A DNA stretch of 64,000 nucleotides, from the NCBI GenBank assembly GCA_963702195.1, contig OY969725.1, forward strand, positions 1,364,001 to 1,428,000, in the 5' to 3' direction. The position numbers and the translations under genes are program-made. This DNA is from AC-56 sp963702195 (GTDB lineage: Bacteria; Actinomycetota; Thermoleophilia; Solirubrobacterales; 70-9). A model generated the notes under the pieces. That model was not told the origin of the DNA, did not search any database, and saw only the letters and a program-made list of their open reading frames with translations. Of this stretch, positions 8,841 through 17,188 are shown one piece after another (the stretch's first letter is position 1; every line of letters starts with the position of its first letter).

Positions 8841-9524
8841 CTATAGCTCGCGCTGAGTGATGAGACCGGTCTGCAGCGCGCGCTCGACGACCGCGACCCG
8901 CTTGCGGTTCTGCGGCAGCTCCTGAAGGTCGAACTTCTCGAACAGGGCGCGCATGTGGGTCTTCACCGCGTCCACGCTCAGGTGGAGCTCATCCGCCAGC
9001 TGCTGGTTCGTCGGTGGAGTGGCGAAAGCCGCGCCGTCCTTGAACGGACGGCAGAGCGCCACGAGCACCCGCCGCTGCGCCGGCGAGACGGCGGCCGCGG
9101 TGAGGGCGTCGCTTGCCACCACGGTCGACGCGGCCTCGGGCAGTGCCGGCGCCCGGAACAGCACCATCGTCTGCCCGAACTGCAGCATGTCCCCGTCGCG
9201 CAGGCGCCGCCTCCCGTCGACCCGCTCGCCGTTCACGAACGAGCCATTTCGCGAGAGGCCGTCGTCCACCAATGTCAGCTCGTCGCGCACGACCTCCAGC
9301 TGCGCGTGGAGCGCGGAGACCTCGTCGTCCCACGAGAGCTGGACGTCCGAGGACGGGCTGCGGCCGATCCAGAGCCCTGTCACCCCGGGATCGATCATCA
9401 GCATGAGGCGCTCCCCCTGGGCGTCCCGGTAGGCGACGAAGGGCTGTCCGGTCCGCTCGGCCTCGATCTGCGCCTTCAGCTCGACCGCGGTGACGGGATG
9501 CGGTCCGTGCGGCTCCTCGGTCAC
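8841..9524 (-). CDS. FHA domain protein with C-terminal winged/LuxR-like HTH
   Basis: Predicted phosphothreonine-reading DNA-binding regulator of 227 residues. An FHA domain occupies about residues 35-125: IGRSPSSDVQLSWDDEVSA (Gly-Arg-Ser and Ser ligands), SRNGSFVNGERV and DGDMLQFGQT. A helix-turn-helix lies near 160-220: TNQQLADELHLSVDAVKTHM. There is no ATPase or receiver domain between them. The GTG at 9524 overlaps the upstream stop (GTGA); the same frame is open far upstream, but only as a shadow of the YjbQ gene. Family knowledge suggests it binds partners phosphorylated by a Ser/Thr kinase, such as the one at 6184-7920; this link is inference. Confidence 0.85.
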   Translation of the reverse strand: MTEEPHGPHPVTAVELKAQIEAERTGQPFVAYRDAQGERLMLMIDPGVTGLWIGRSPSSDVQLSWDDEVSALHAQLEVVRDELTLVDDGLSRNGSFVNGERVDGRRRLRDGDMLQFGQTMVLFRAPALPEAASTVVASDALTAAAVSPAQRRVLVALCRPFKDGAAFATPPTNQQLADELHLSVDAVKTHMRALFEKFDLQELPQNRKRVAVVERALQTGLITQREL

Positions 9525-9937
9525 GAGAGCACCTGGATCACGATCGTTCGCTCGCGTGGGCTGTCGTCGAAGTCGATGAGGACCAGCTGCTGCCAGGTCC
9601 CCAGCGCGAGCCGGCCGTCCTCGATCGGGACGACCTCGGACGCGCCCACGATCGAGGCGCGCTGGTGGGCGTGCGAGTTCGTGTCGTGGTTCAGGCGGTT
9701 GTGCTCGTATTCGCCGCGAACCGGGATCAGCCGATCGAGAAGGTTCCGGAGGTCGGTCACGCCACCGGGCTCGAACTCCATCGTCGTGATCGCGGCGGTC
9801 GAGCCGCGGACGAAGGCGGTTGCCTGCCCGGCGGCCACCCCGGAATCCGCGACGGCTGCCTGCACCCGGCGGGTGATGTCGACGATGTCCGAGTGGCCGC
9901 GCGTGGAGAGCCGGATCTCGCTGTTGTGCACCGCCAC
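9521..9937 (-). CDS. YjbQ/UPF0047 family protein
   Basis: Small conserved protein of about 138 residues in the YjbQ (UPF0047, secondary thiamine-phosphate synthase-like) family. Visible landmarks are the N-terminal IVDITRRV, then AITTMEFEPGG, the His-rich HNRLNHDTNSHAHQRASIVG and the closing RLALGTWQQLVLIDFDDSPR. The His/Asn cluster is the family's presumed active or metal site. Some members have low thiamine-phosphate synthase activity, but the true role is not settled. Start chosen at the GTG 9937; GTG 9931 and TTG 9958 are alternatives and no clear ribosome site decides. It is translationally coupled to the FHA-HTH gene. Confidence 0.85.
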   Translation of the reverse strand: MAVHNSEIRLSTRGHSDIVDITRRVQAAVADSGVAAGQATAFVRGSTAAITTMEFEPGGVTDLRNLLDRLIPVRGEYEHNRLNHDTNSHAHQRASIVGASEVVPIEDGRLALGTWQQLVLIDFDDSPRERTIVIQVLS

Positions 9938-10113
9938 GCGCGCAACGTAACAAGGCAACGGAAAACGAGCGAGCCAGGATGGCGAGCGTGCGAGCTTCGA
10001 GCCCTGGCGCCCGTCAGGAACGGGCGCGGCACGAAGCGAGCCGGGCGGCCCGGCTCGTCTCCGTCACTCCGCCGCCGCCCTCCCTACCGGGGCGGTGCAG
10101 CACTGCGGCTTGG

Positions 10114-10347
10114 TCAGACGCCCCGCGGGTGCGCCCCGCGAATGTGGAGGGCCTCCATGAGCCTGGGAACGAACACCAGCGCCGAGACGCCAACCAGCAC
10201 GTAGATGACGTTCAGCAGCGTGCCGTTTCCGAAGATCGACGACAGCACGTTCGTGTCGCCGTCGGTGATGCCGACGATGCCCCAGTTGAGCGCACCGACG
10301 AACATCAGCAGCAGCGCAACGGGCTCCAGCCGCTTCAGCATCTCCAT
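10114..10347 (-). CDS. DUF378 small membrane protein
   Basis: A 77-residue membrane protein with two predicted helices, the first (PVALLLMFVGALNWGIVG) carrying the typical DUF378 signature GALNWG(I/L)VG, the second NVIYVLVGVSALVFV. The ATG at 10347 follows AGGAGGT at good spacing. Members are common in bacteria beside stress or membrane genes; no function is known. It stands alone, with 155 bp on the left and 160 bp on the right without genes. Confidence 0.88.
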   Translation of the reverse strand: MEMLKRLEPVALLLMFVGALNWGIVGITDGDTNVLSSIFGNGTLLNVIYVLVGVSALVFVPRLMEALHIRGAHPRGV

Positions 10348-10510
10348 TACCTGTACCTCCTGAGAAGGATCCGCCTCGTGCGAATCGACACGAGCTTCAC
10401 CCCTCGCGGGTATCGCGGTTACGCTTGGGCGGCGAGATTGCGCGTGGCGGAAGGGGGGTCAAGTCTCCACTCGATTGTTCGGACGGCTCAAGGCCTACCT
10501 CGTGGCCCTA

Positions 10511-11428
10511 CTACCAGTCCCAGGGAGACGTCGCGAGGCTTCCCTGATCCAGGTATGCCTGTAGCTCGGCGACCGCCTCCGGATCGGTCGAGTAGACGTG
10601 GTCGGCGTCCGGGAAGTGTCGCGAGCGCACCTCCTCCGCATAGCTGCGGATGCCGGCGACCATCTGGTCGTGGATGTGGGCGTAGCGCTTGACGAACTTC
10701 GGCGCCCTGCCGGACGTGATGCCCAGCAGGTCGTGGAACACGAGCACCTGGCCGTCGGTTGAAAGCCCCGCGCCGATCCCGATCACCGGCACGTGGATGT
10801 GCGGCATGAGCGCTTCGGTCACAGCGGCCGGGACCGCCTCGAAGACGATCGCGAAGCAGCCGGCCGCCTGGAGCTCGTGCGCATCGTGTGCGATCTGGGT
10901 CGCGGACTCCACCGTCTTGCCTTGGGCCTTGAAGCCTCCCAGGGCGCTCGCGGACTGGGGCGTCAGGCCGACGTGTCCCATTACCGGGATGCCCGAGCCT
11001 GCGATCGCTCGGGCACGCTCCACCGAGGGGCCGCCGCGCTCGAGCTTGACGGCGTCGACTCCGGCCTCCCGAACGAACCGCTGGGCGTTGTCGATCGCGT
11101 GCTCGTTCGAGCGCTCATAAGAGCCGAACGGCATGTCGCCGATCAGGAGGGGTGTTCGCAGGCCCCTTCGAACCGCGGCTGCCATGGTGGTCATCTCGTC
11201 CATGCCGACCGGCGTGGTCGCGTCATAGCCGAGCACCACCATCGCGGCGGTGTCACCGACGAGGACGATGTCGACGCCGGCCTCTTCGGCCGCGAGGGCG
11301 GAGGGGTAGTCGTATGCCGTGACCATCACGATCGGCTCGCCGCTTGCCTTCATCTCGGCAAGGCGCGGAAGGGTCATCGAGGCGCGGCCGTCATCGGCCG
11401 GCTGCTTGTCCTGCGGGTGAGTGCTCAT
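10511..11428 (-). CDS. panB: 3-methyl-2-oxobutanoate hydroxymethyltransferase
   Basis: First committed enzyme of pantothenate synthesis: transfers a hydroxymethyl group from 5,10-methylene-tetrahydrofolate to 2-oxoisovalerate, giving ketopantoate. The 305-residue protein has MVTAYDYPSALAAEEAG, DIVLVGDTAAMVVLGYD and later KLERGG, GHVGLTPQS and GIGAG blocks of PanB; length is slightly above the usual 265-285 because of a polar N-terminal extension. The ATG overlaps the panD stop by four bases. It is the last gene of the pan operon, which reads DUF2520-panC-panD-panB. Confidence 0.96.
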   Translation of the reverse strand: MSTHPQDKQPADDGRASMTLPRLAEMKASGEPIVMVTAYDYPSALAAEEAGVDIVLVGDTAAMVVLGYDATTPVGMDEMTTMAAAVRRGLRTPLLIGDMPFGSYERSNEHAIDNAQRFVREAGVDAVKLERGGPSVERARAIAGSGIPVMGHVGLTPQSASALGGFKAQGKTVESATQIAHDAHELQAAGCFAIVFEAVPAAVTEALMPHIHVPVIGIGAGLSTDGQVLVFHDLLGITSGRAPKFVKRYAHIHDQMVAGIRSYAEEVRSRHFPDADHVYSTDPEAVAELQAYLDQGSLATSPWDW

Positions 11429-11871
11429 CGGTTGCTCCCTTCGTAGGTCAGGCTGCCCGGCACTTCGAAGTCGGCCGCTGAGGCGAGCGAGGAGTCGAGC
11501 AATACCTCCGGGTGTGAATCGACGCGGGCGATCTCGTTGCGCTCGCCCACGTGCACGACGATCGGCGCGTAGGAATCGAGGTCGGCCTCGTCATAGGTGG
11601 CGAAGGAGGCGACGATCACCTTGTCTGCCTCGTTGACGAGCAGGGCGGCGGCGCCGTTCACCTGCACCGCACCGCTTCCCTCGTCGCCCTCGATCACATA
11701 GGTGACGAACCGGGCGCCGTTCTCGATGTCCCACACGTGGACCTGCTCGTTGGCGAGCAGGTCGGCGCTGCGCATCAGCTCCGGATCGAGGGTGATGCTC
11801 CCCACGTAGTCCGGATCGCAGCCGGTCACCGTGGCCCGGTGCACCTTCGATTTCAGCATCTGTCTCTGCAC
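11425..11871 (-). CDS. panD: Aspartate 1-decarboxylase proenzyme
   Basis: Makes beta-alanine for pantothenate from aspartate, using a pyruvoyl group formed by self-cleavage. With the GTG at 11871 the product starts MQRQMLKSKVHRATVTG and the sequence YVGSITLD places Gly-Ser exactly at residues 24-25, the known processing site, which supports this start over the ATG at 11859. At 148 residues it is about 20 longer than E. coli PanD at the C-terminus. Eight bases separate it from panC upstream, and it overlaps panB by four bases. Confidence 0.95.
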   Translation of the reverse strand: MQRQMLKSKVHRATVTGCDPDYVGSITLDPELMRSADLLANEQVHVWDIENGARFVTYVIEGDEGSGAVQVNGAAALLVNEADKVIVASFATYDEADLDSYAPIVVHVGERNEIARVDSHPEVLLDSSLASAADFEVPGSLTYEGSNR

Positions 11872-11879
11872 TGGTCTCT

Positions 11880-12737
11880 TCAAGCTCCGATCAGGGTGTT
11901 GTCGATAAGTCGCGCGGCGCCGACGCGGGCGGCGACCGCGATCAGCACCGGCCGGCCGTTCATCGAGTCGACGGCGGCCAGGGTCTCCGGATCCCGGGCC
12001 TCGAGGTACTCGGGCTCGATCCCGGCGTGCTCCAGCTCGGTACGGGCGGCGCTCAGGGCCGCCTCTGTGGTGACCTCGCCGGAAGCGGCCACCTCCTCGG
12101 CCGCGCGGAGTGCGCGACTCAGCGCGGCCGCGCGCTGGCGCCCCTCGGGAGTGAGGTACGCGTTGCGCGAGCTCATCGCGAGCCCGTCCTCCTCGCGGAC
12201 GGTGGGGGTGACCTCGATCTCCACCGGGAAGTCCAGGTCGCGCGCCATGCGGCGGATCACGACCGCCTGCTGGGCGTCCTTCTGGCCGAAGAAGGCGACG
12301 TCCGGGCCGACCGCGTTGAAGAGCTTGGCGACGACCGTGGTGACGCCGCGGAAATGCTCCGGACCGCGCCGCCCGGGGTCGCCGTCGAGGACGTCGGTCA
12401 GGCGGCCGCCCACCTCGACCGACGTCGCGAAGCCCTCGGGATAGACCTCCTCGAGCGCAGGCGCGTAGGCGACGTCGACGCTCGCGGCCTCCGCGACCTG
12501 GAGGTCGCGTGCCTCGTCGCGCGGATAGGCATCGAGGTCCTCGCCCGGCCCGAACTGCGCCGGGTTCACGAACAGGCTCATGACCACGACGTCGCAGCGT
12601 TGGCGCGCGGCCCGCACGAGTGACACGTGGCCCTCGTGGAGGTAGCCCATCGTGGGAACGAGGCCGATCGTCCTGCCATCGCGGCGCACCGGCGAGAGCG
12701 CCTCTCGCAGCTCGACCTTGGTGCGGACCACCCTCAT
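11880..12737 (-). CDS. panC: Pantoate-beta-alanine ligase
   Basis: ATP-dependent condensation of pantoate and beta-alanine to pantothenate. The 285-residue protein has GLVPTMGYLHEGHVSLV (nucleotide-binding HIGH-like motif), SLFVNPAQFGPGEDLDAYPR, GPEHFRGVTTVVAKLFN, FFGQKDAQQ and the SSRNAYL loop, all in family order. The ATG at 12737 overlaps the stop of the upstream dehydrogenase gene (ATGA). The operon holds panB, panC and panD but no recognisable panE; see the next gene. Confidence 0.96.
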   Translation of the reverse strand: MRVVRTKVELREALSPVRRDGRTIGLVPTMGYLHEGHVSLVRAARQRCDVVVMSLFVNPAQFGPGEDLDAYPRDEARDLQVAEAASVDVAYAPALEEVYPEGFATSVEVGGRLTDVLDGDPGRRGPEHFRGVTTVVAKLFNAVGPDVAFFGQKDAQQAVVIRRMARDLDFPVEIEVTPTVREEDGLAMSSRNAYLTPEGRQRAAALSRALRAAEEVAASGEVTTEAALSAARTELEHAGIEPEYLEARDPETLAAVDSMNGRPVLIAVAARVGAARLIDNTLIGA

Positions 12738-13549
12738 CCGGACGACTCCTCCCGTGCGGCGAGGTCCGTGGCGCGCTCGGCAAGCGCCTCGTAGACCGGA
12801 ACCAGCTCGGGGGCCGTCGCACGCAGCGCCTGGAGGTGGCGCTCCACGGTGGCGGTGTCGCCCCGGGCGATCGGGCCGGTGAGCGCATCGCCTCCGCGCT
12901 CGGCCCAGTTCGCGGCGCTGCGGAGCACGAGCGGCGCGAGCAGCTCCCGTCCGGGCGCATCGACGCCGGCTCGATCCATCAGGTCCGCCGCCGACTCCTC
13001 CAGCGCGACGAGAAGGTTCGAGGCCATCGCGGCGGCGGCATGGTAGGCGTCCCGGGAGTCCTCGGGCACCTCGAAGGGCCGCATCTGGAGCCGGCCGGCG
13101 AAGCCCTGCGCGAGGGTTGTGGCGTCCGGCGTCGAGCCCGCGATCGCGCACGGGGCGCCCACCAGGTCGGTGTGTGCATCGGGGATCGTCTGCAGCGGGT
13201 GGAGCGAGAACACCTCCGCGCCCGCGTCGCTCGCCGTGGACAGCGCGGCGAGGGTGGTGGCCCCGCTGACGTGCCCCACGAACCGTAGGGGCGGGATCGC
13301 CCCGGCCACGGTGGCGCAGGCGGCGGCGATCTCGGTGTCCGGCACGCAGAGGAGGGCGACCTCGGACTCGCGACATGCCTCCAGCGCGTCATCCCGACCC
13401 GCGAGACGCACGCTGACGCCGGCGGCGGTCGCGGCGGTCGCGATCGAGTGACCGGCACGGCCGGCGCCGATCACGGCAAGCCTGGAGAACGGCGGCGCAC
13501 CCGCGTCGGGCGCGGTCTGGGTGAGTAGATCCCGTTCCAGTTCCCTCAT
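12734..13549 (-). CDS. Rossmann-like / DUF2520 NAD(P) oxidoreductase, candidate ketopantoate reductase
   Basis: A 271-residue two-domain protein: an N-terminal Rossmann fold (LAVIGAGRAGHSIATAA at about 22-38, then RLAGRDD) and a helical C-terminal DUF2520 domain with FSLHPLQTIPD, YHAAAAMASNLLVAL and GPIARGDTATVERHL. The family is related to ProC/PanE-type dehydrogenases. Its place as first gene of the pan operon, overlapping panC by four bases, and the absence of panE suggest it reduces ketopantoate to pantoate; that is inference. The start is the ATG at 13549; the frame is open upstream without homologous-looking sequence. Confidence 0.82.
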   Translation of the reverse strand: MRELERDLLTQTAPDAGAPPFSRLAVIGAGRAGHSIATAATAAGVSVRLAGRDDALEACRESEVALLCVPDTEIAAACATVAGAIPPLRFVGHVSGATTLAALSTASDAGAEVFSLHPLQTIPDAHTDLVGAPCAIAGSTPDATTLAQGFAGRLQMRPFEVPEDSRDAYHAAAAMASNLLVALEESAADLMDRAGVDAPGRELLAPLVLRSAANWAERGGDALTGPIARGDTATVERHLQALRATAPELVPVYEALAERATDLAAREESSG

Positions 13550-13725
13550 CGGAGATACCAGACGGCTGCGGTTCCCGTGAACTATCTGAGCCGATTCGGT
13601 CCACGCCCCGGGTGGGGTCGCAGCCGCGGCCAATTATAGGTGGGGCCGCGGGTCTGAATCCCGGTAACCCGCACGTTCCGCATTCCGATGCGATGTGCCC
13701 GCTCAGGCACGGATACCATCGCGCT

Positions 13726-13989
13726 GTGCCCCTCTATGAGTTCGAGTGCGGGCGCTGCGGCGCCCGGTTCGAGGATCTCGTCGGTGTCGGGACGGAGACG
13801 GCCGGCTGCCGCGAGTGCGGCGCGGGGGGCGCACGCCGCGTCTACTCGCCCCCGGCACCGGAGCCGCAGATCTCGAAGACGGGCGGGACCCTCCGCAGGC
13901 AGGAGGCGCGAAACGCCGAGCTGCATGCCCGCACCAAGCGCGACTTTGCGGCGCGGCGTGCAGCCGCCCGGCGGAAGGGGCCGAGGTGA
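13726..13989 (+). CDS. FmdB-type small zinc ribbon protein
   Basis: An 87-residue protein with the FmdB zinc ribbon: MPLYEFECGRCG, about 17 residues, then CRECGAGGARRVYSPP. The four Cys of the two CxxC pairs are all present, followed by a charged helical tail. The family is often annotated as a regulatory protein, with no proven role. The GTG at 13726 gives the exact family N-terminus (M-P-x-Y-E). Its stop overlaps the glycosylase start by four bases; it looks like the first gene of the run that extends to 19754. Confidence 0.88.
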   Translation: MPLYEFECGRCGARFEDLVGVGTETAGCRECGAGGARRVYSPPAPEPQISKTGGTLRRQEARNAELHARTKRDFAARRAAARRKGPR

Positions 13990-14663
13990 GCGCGACGCGC
14001 GAGGAGCGCCGCGAGCGCCTCGTGGAGGTGTACCGCGAGGCGTCGGTGTGCGAGCTCTGCCCGCTCTCGGAGACGCGGACCAGCGTCGTCTTCGGCTCGG
14101 GCAACTCGGACGCAGACCTGATGTTCGTGGGCGAGGCACCGGGCGCGGAGGAGGACCGCCAGGGCCTGCCGTTCGTCGGCCGGGCAGGCGGGTTGCTCAC
14201 GGACCTCCTGGAGGGGATCGGGATGAAGCGGGAGGACGTGTGGATCACCAATGTCCTCCGCTGCAGACCTCCGGGGAACCGCGACCCGCAGCCGGTCGAG
14301 ATCGAGTCCTGCCAGCCGTACACCTACAAGCAGCTCGAGCTGATCCAGCCGCGAGTCATCGGCACCCTCGGCAACTTCGCCACCAAGCTCCTGACCGGCA
14401 GCCGCACCGGGATCACCAAGGTCCGCGGCACGGTGCAGGTGCACGAGATCGGGGGACACCCGGTGTTCCTCATGCCGCTCCTCCATCCCGCGGCCGCCCT
14501 GCGCACGCCCTCGTTGGTCGACACGCTGCGGGAGGACTTCGCGAAGCTGCCCGAGCTGATCGCCAGGCCGCGGCCCGAGGGGTCCGGCGAACGCCCGCCG
14601 GCCGCCGACCTCGCCCCCGAGACGGTGGCCGCGGGCTCAGACCAGCTCGACCTGTTCGGTTAG
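13986..14663 (+). CDS. Uracil-DNA glycosylase, family 4 (Fe-S)
   Basis: Removes uracil from DNA. The 225-residue protein shows the family 4 features: CELC near residue 22 plus CRPPGNR and ESCQPY (the four iron-sulfur Cys), GEAPGAEEDRQGLPFVGRAG (catalytic motif 1 and water-binding region), TNVLRCRPPGNR and LHPAAALR (motif 2). The C-terminus has an extra polar tail ending QLDLFG, seen in several actinobacterial members. The GTG overlaps the zinc-ribbon stop (GTGA) and the stop abuts the tsaE TTG, so it belongs to the same transcription unit. Confidence 0.94.
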   Translation: MSATREERRERLVEVYREASVCELCPLSETRTSVVFGSGNSDADLMFVGEAPGAEEDRQGLPFVGRAGGLLTDLLEGIGMKREDVWITNVLRCRPPGNRDPQPVEIESCQPYTYKQLELIQPRVIGTLGNFATKLLTGSRTGITKVRGTVQVHEIGGHPVFLMPLLHPAAALRTPSLVDTLREDFAKLPELIARPRPEGSGERPPAADLAPETVAAGSDQLDLFG

Positions 14664-15074
14664 TTGGAGAGAACCAGCAGTCCCGCAGAGACCGAGGCGG
14701 TGGGTGCGCGGATCGCCGGCGAGCTGGGCCCGGGTGACGTCGTGCTCGTCAGCGGTGAGCTCGGCTCCGGCAAGACGACGCTCGTTCGCGGGGCGTGCCG
14801 CGAGCTCGGGGTTGCCGATCCGATCACGTCGCCCACGTTCACGATCGGGCACCGCTACCAGGGCCGGGTGCCGGTGGCGCACCTGGACCTGTACCGGCTC
14901 GAGGGGCTGGCGGACGAGGACCCGGGCCTGCTCGACGACTACCTGACCGCGGACGCCGTCGCCTTCGTGGAATGGCCGCGGGCAGCGGAGCCGCAGCTCG
15001 AGCGGATCGCGATGCGGGTGGAGCTGAGACACGAGGGTGGCGACAGGCGGCTGATCACGGTGCGGCGCCCGTGA
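14664..15074 (+). CDS. tsaE: tRNA t6A biosynthesis ATPase TsaE
   Basis: ATPase of the threonylcarbamoyl-adenosine (t6A37) tRNA modification complex. The 136-residue protein has the P-loop SGELGSGKTTLVRG, the switch-like SPTFTIGHRY, HLDLYRL and VEWP motifs, in the expected order and length. TTG at 14664 directly follows the glycosylase stop; it is the only start that keeps the first helix. Its stop overlaps the tsaB GTG. tsaB and tsaD are next in the run, so the partners for t6A assembly other than TsaC are here. Confidence 0.95.
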   Translation: MERTSSPAETEAVGARIAGELGPGDVVLVSGELGSGKTTLVRGACRELGVADPITSPTFTIGHRYQGRVPVAHLDLYRLEGLADEDPGLLDDYLTADAVAFVEWPRAAEPQLERIAMRVELRHEGGDRRLITVRRP

Positions 15075-15769
15075 GCGTGATCGCCGGCCTGGACACGGCG
15101 ACCGACGACGTCAGCGTGGCCGTCGTCCGGGATGGCGAGGTCGTGGACGAGCGCCTCGTGCCGAAACAGGAGGGTGGGCGCCCGCGGCACGCCGAGGCGC
15201 TCCTGGTCGAGCTCGAGGGCGCCGTCGGCGCGGCTGGTGGGTGGGAATCCGTGGATCGACTGGCGGTTGGAATCGGGCCGGGCTCGTTCACCGGGCTCCG
15301 GGTCGGGCTCGCGACCGCCCGCGCGATCGCCCAGGCGCTCGGCATGTGCGTGGTCCCAGTCGGCACGCTGGCGGCGCTGGCGGCGGGGATCGCAGAGGCC
15401 GGCGGAGAGGGCAGGTCGCGGCTCGCCGTGCTGGACGCGCGGCGCGGCCAGGCGTTCGCGGCGCTGTTCGGGCACGGCGGCGAGGAGATGTGGGAGCCAC
15501 TCGTGGCGGAGCCCGACGAGCTCGCCGGACGGCTCGAGACGTTGCCCGATACCCCCCTGGCGGGCGGTTCCGGGGCGCTACGATTCCGCGGTGAGCTGGA
15601 GGCCGCGGGCGCCGAGGTCCTCCCGGACTCGAGCCCGGCGCACCGGGTCTGGGCCCGGAACGTGTGCCGCCTCGCCGCGGACGGGCCGCCTTCGGTGCCC
15701 GAGGCGATCCAGCCGATCTACCTGAGACCCCCCGACGCGCAGCTTTGGCTTGACCGAGATCCGCCTTAG
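15071..15769 (+). CDS. tsaB: tRNA t6A biosynthesis protein TsaB
   Basis: Non-catalytic ASKHA-fold partner that dimerises with TsaD for t6A formation. The 232-residue product starts VIAGLDTATDDVSVAVV, has GIGPGSFTGLRVGLATAR (the defining TsaB motif) near residue 75 and VLDARRGQAFAALF near residue 120, and ends with the usual IQPIYLRPP. The HxxxH metal motif of TsaD is absent, as expected. GTG at 15071 overlaps the tsaE stop by four bases; its last 20 bases overlap the rimI gene. Confidence 0.94.
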   Translation: MSVIAGLDTATDDVSVAVVRDGEVVDERLVPKQEGGRPRHAEALLVELEGAVGAAGGWESVDRLAVGIGPGSFTGLRVGLATARAIAQALGMCVVPVGTLAALAAGIAEAGGEGRSRLAVLDARRGQAFAALFGHGGEEMWEPLVAEPDELAGRLETLPDTPLAGGSGALRFRGELEAAGAEVLPDSSPAHRVWARNVCRLAADGPPSVPEAIQPIYLRPPDAQLWLDRDPP

Positions 15770-16205
15770 ACGACTGGCCTACAGCGACCTCCCGGCCGTG
15801 CTCGCGATCGAGCGCCGGTCGTTCCAGACGCCCTGGTCCCTCGCCATGTTCGTGCTCGAGCTGTCCAAGCCCTCGGGCATCTGCCTGGCGGCCACGACCG
15901 ATGACGGCCTGCTCGGTTACCTGGTCTGCTCGCGCTACGCGGATGTGTGGCATCTGATGAACGTTGCCGTCAGCCCCTCCGTCCGCCGTCAGGGCATCGC
16001 CCGGCGGCTGCTGGAGCGGCTGTTCGAGGAGGCCGGCACCGAGGCCCGCTACACCCTGGAGGTCCGCACGTCGAACCACGGTGCGATCGCGATGTACGAG
16101 CGGTTCGGCTTCCGGCGTGCCGGCCACCGCCGCCGCTACTACCACGACAACGGGGAGGACGCCCTGATCATGTGGCTCGAGAGCCCGTCGCCCGTCGAGG
16201 CTTGA
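15750..16205 (+). CDS. rimI: Ribosomal-protein-alanine N-acetyltransferase-like GNAT
   Basis: GNAT acetyltransferase of 151 residues, RimI type, expected to acetylate protein N-termini (ribosomal S18 in E. coli). Seen: the N-terminal IRLRRLAYSDLPAVLAIERR, the acetyl-CoA loop VSPSVRRQGIARRLL and the C-terminal RTSNHGAIAMYERFGFRRAG typical of RimI. Position between tsaB and tsaD is the common bacterial arrangement. TTG at 15750 is the start; the gene overlaps tsaB by 20 bases and tsaD by four (TTGA). The exact substrate is inferred from family and context only. Confidence 0.9.
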   Translation: MTEIRLRRLAYSDLPAVLAIERRSFQTPWSLAMFVLELSKPSGICLAATTDDGLLGYLVCSRYADVWHLMNVAVSPSVRRQGIARRLLERLFEEAGTEARYTLEVRTSNHGAIAMYERFGFRRAGHRRRYYHDNGEDALIMWLESPSPVEA

Positions 16206-17188
16206 TCCTCCTAGCGGTCGAGACTTCCTGCGATGACACCTGCGCGGCGGTGACCGACGACGCGCGGATCCTGTCGAACGTCATCTCCTCGCAGGCCGCC
16301 GCACACGCCCGGTACGGCGGCGTCGTCCCGGAGGTCGCGTCGCGGCACCACCTGGAGCTGGTCAACCCGGTCGTCGACGCGGCGCTCAAGGAGGCCGGCG
16401 TCGAGCTCGGCGACGTGGATGCCCTTGCGGTTACCCGGGAGCCCGGGCTGATCGGTGCGCTGCTGGTCGGCGTCGCGACCGCGAAGGGGCTGGCCGCCCC
16501 GCTCCGCAAGCCCCTGATCGGCGTCAACCATCTCCACGGGCACGTGGCCGCGAACTTCCTGAAGCCCGATCCGCTGGAGCCGCCCTTCCTGTGCCTGATC
16601 GCGAGCGGCGGCCACACGCTGCTGGCGGGGGTCACGTCCCACGAGGGCTACGAGGTCCTGGGCCAGACCCTCGACGACGCGGCCGGCGAGGCGCTGGACA
16701 AGGGTGCGCGGCTGCTCGGGCTCGGCTATCCGGGCGGGCCGGCGATCCAGCGCGCGGCAGAGGATGGGGACCCCGGGGCGTTCGAGTTCCCGGTGGCCAT
16801 GACCCGCGATCCGGGGCTCGACTTCAGCTTCAGCGGCCTGAAAACCGCGCTGCTGTACGCGATCCGCGGCCTGAAGGAAGGCGAGCTCGAAGAGCGCCGG
16901 GCTGACCTGGCCGCGAGCTACCAGGCCGCCGTCGTCGGTCAGCTGACCGCCAAGCTCGAGCGGGCGCTGGCGAGCGGCGAGTGGGAGGCGGTGGCGCTGG
17001 GCGGGGGGGTTGCCGCGAACACGCTGCTGCGCGAGCGAACCGCCGCCCTCTGCGAGGAGCGCGGGCTGCGGCTGAAGCTGGTCCCGGGTGAGCTTTGCAC
17101 CGACAACGCGGCGATGATCGCGTCGGCGGCGCGATTCAGCGAACCGGCGCCATACCCGGAGTATCTGGGCTGGACGGCGACCGCGTGA
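16202..17188 (+). CDS. tsaD: tRNA t6A threonylcarbamoyltransferase TsaD
   Basis: Catalytic subunit that transfers threonylcarbamoyl to A37 of ANN-decoding tRNAs. The 328-residue protein begins LLAVETSCDDTCAAV, has VNHLHGHVAAN (HxxxH metal site) near residue 108, ASGGHTLLAG, FSFSGLKTALLY and LGGGVAANTLLRE, and ends with CTDNAAMIASAA, the full Kae1/TsaD set. TTG at 16202 overlaps the rimI stop and gives the family N-terminus; the frame is open upstream as a shadow. It overlaps the glutaredoxin gene by four bases. Confidence 0.96.
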   Translation: MILLAVETSCDDTCAAVTDDARILSNVISSQAAAHARYGGVVPEVASRHHLELVNPVVDAALKEAGVELGDVDALAVTREPGLIGALLVGVATAKGLAAPLRKPLIGVNHLHGHVAANFLKPDPLEPPFLCLIASGGHTLLAGVTSHEGYEVLGQTLDDAAGEALDKGARLLGLGYPGGPAIQRAAEDGDPGAFEFPVAMTRDPGLDFSFSGLKTALLYAIRGLKEGELEERRADLAASYQAAVVGQLTAKLERALASGEWEAVALGGGVAANTLLRERTAALCEERGLRLKLVPGELCTDNAAMIASAARFSEPAPYPEYLGWTATA

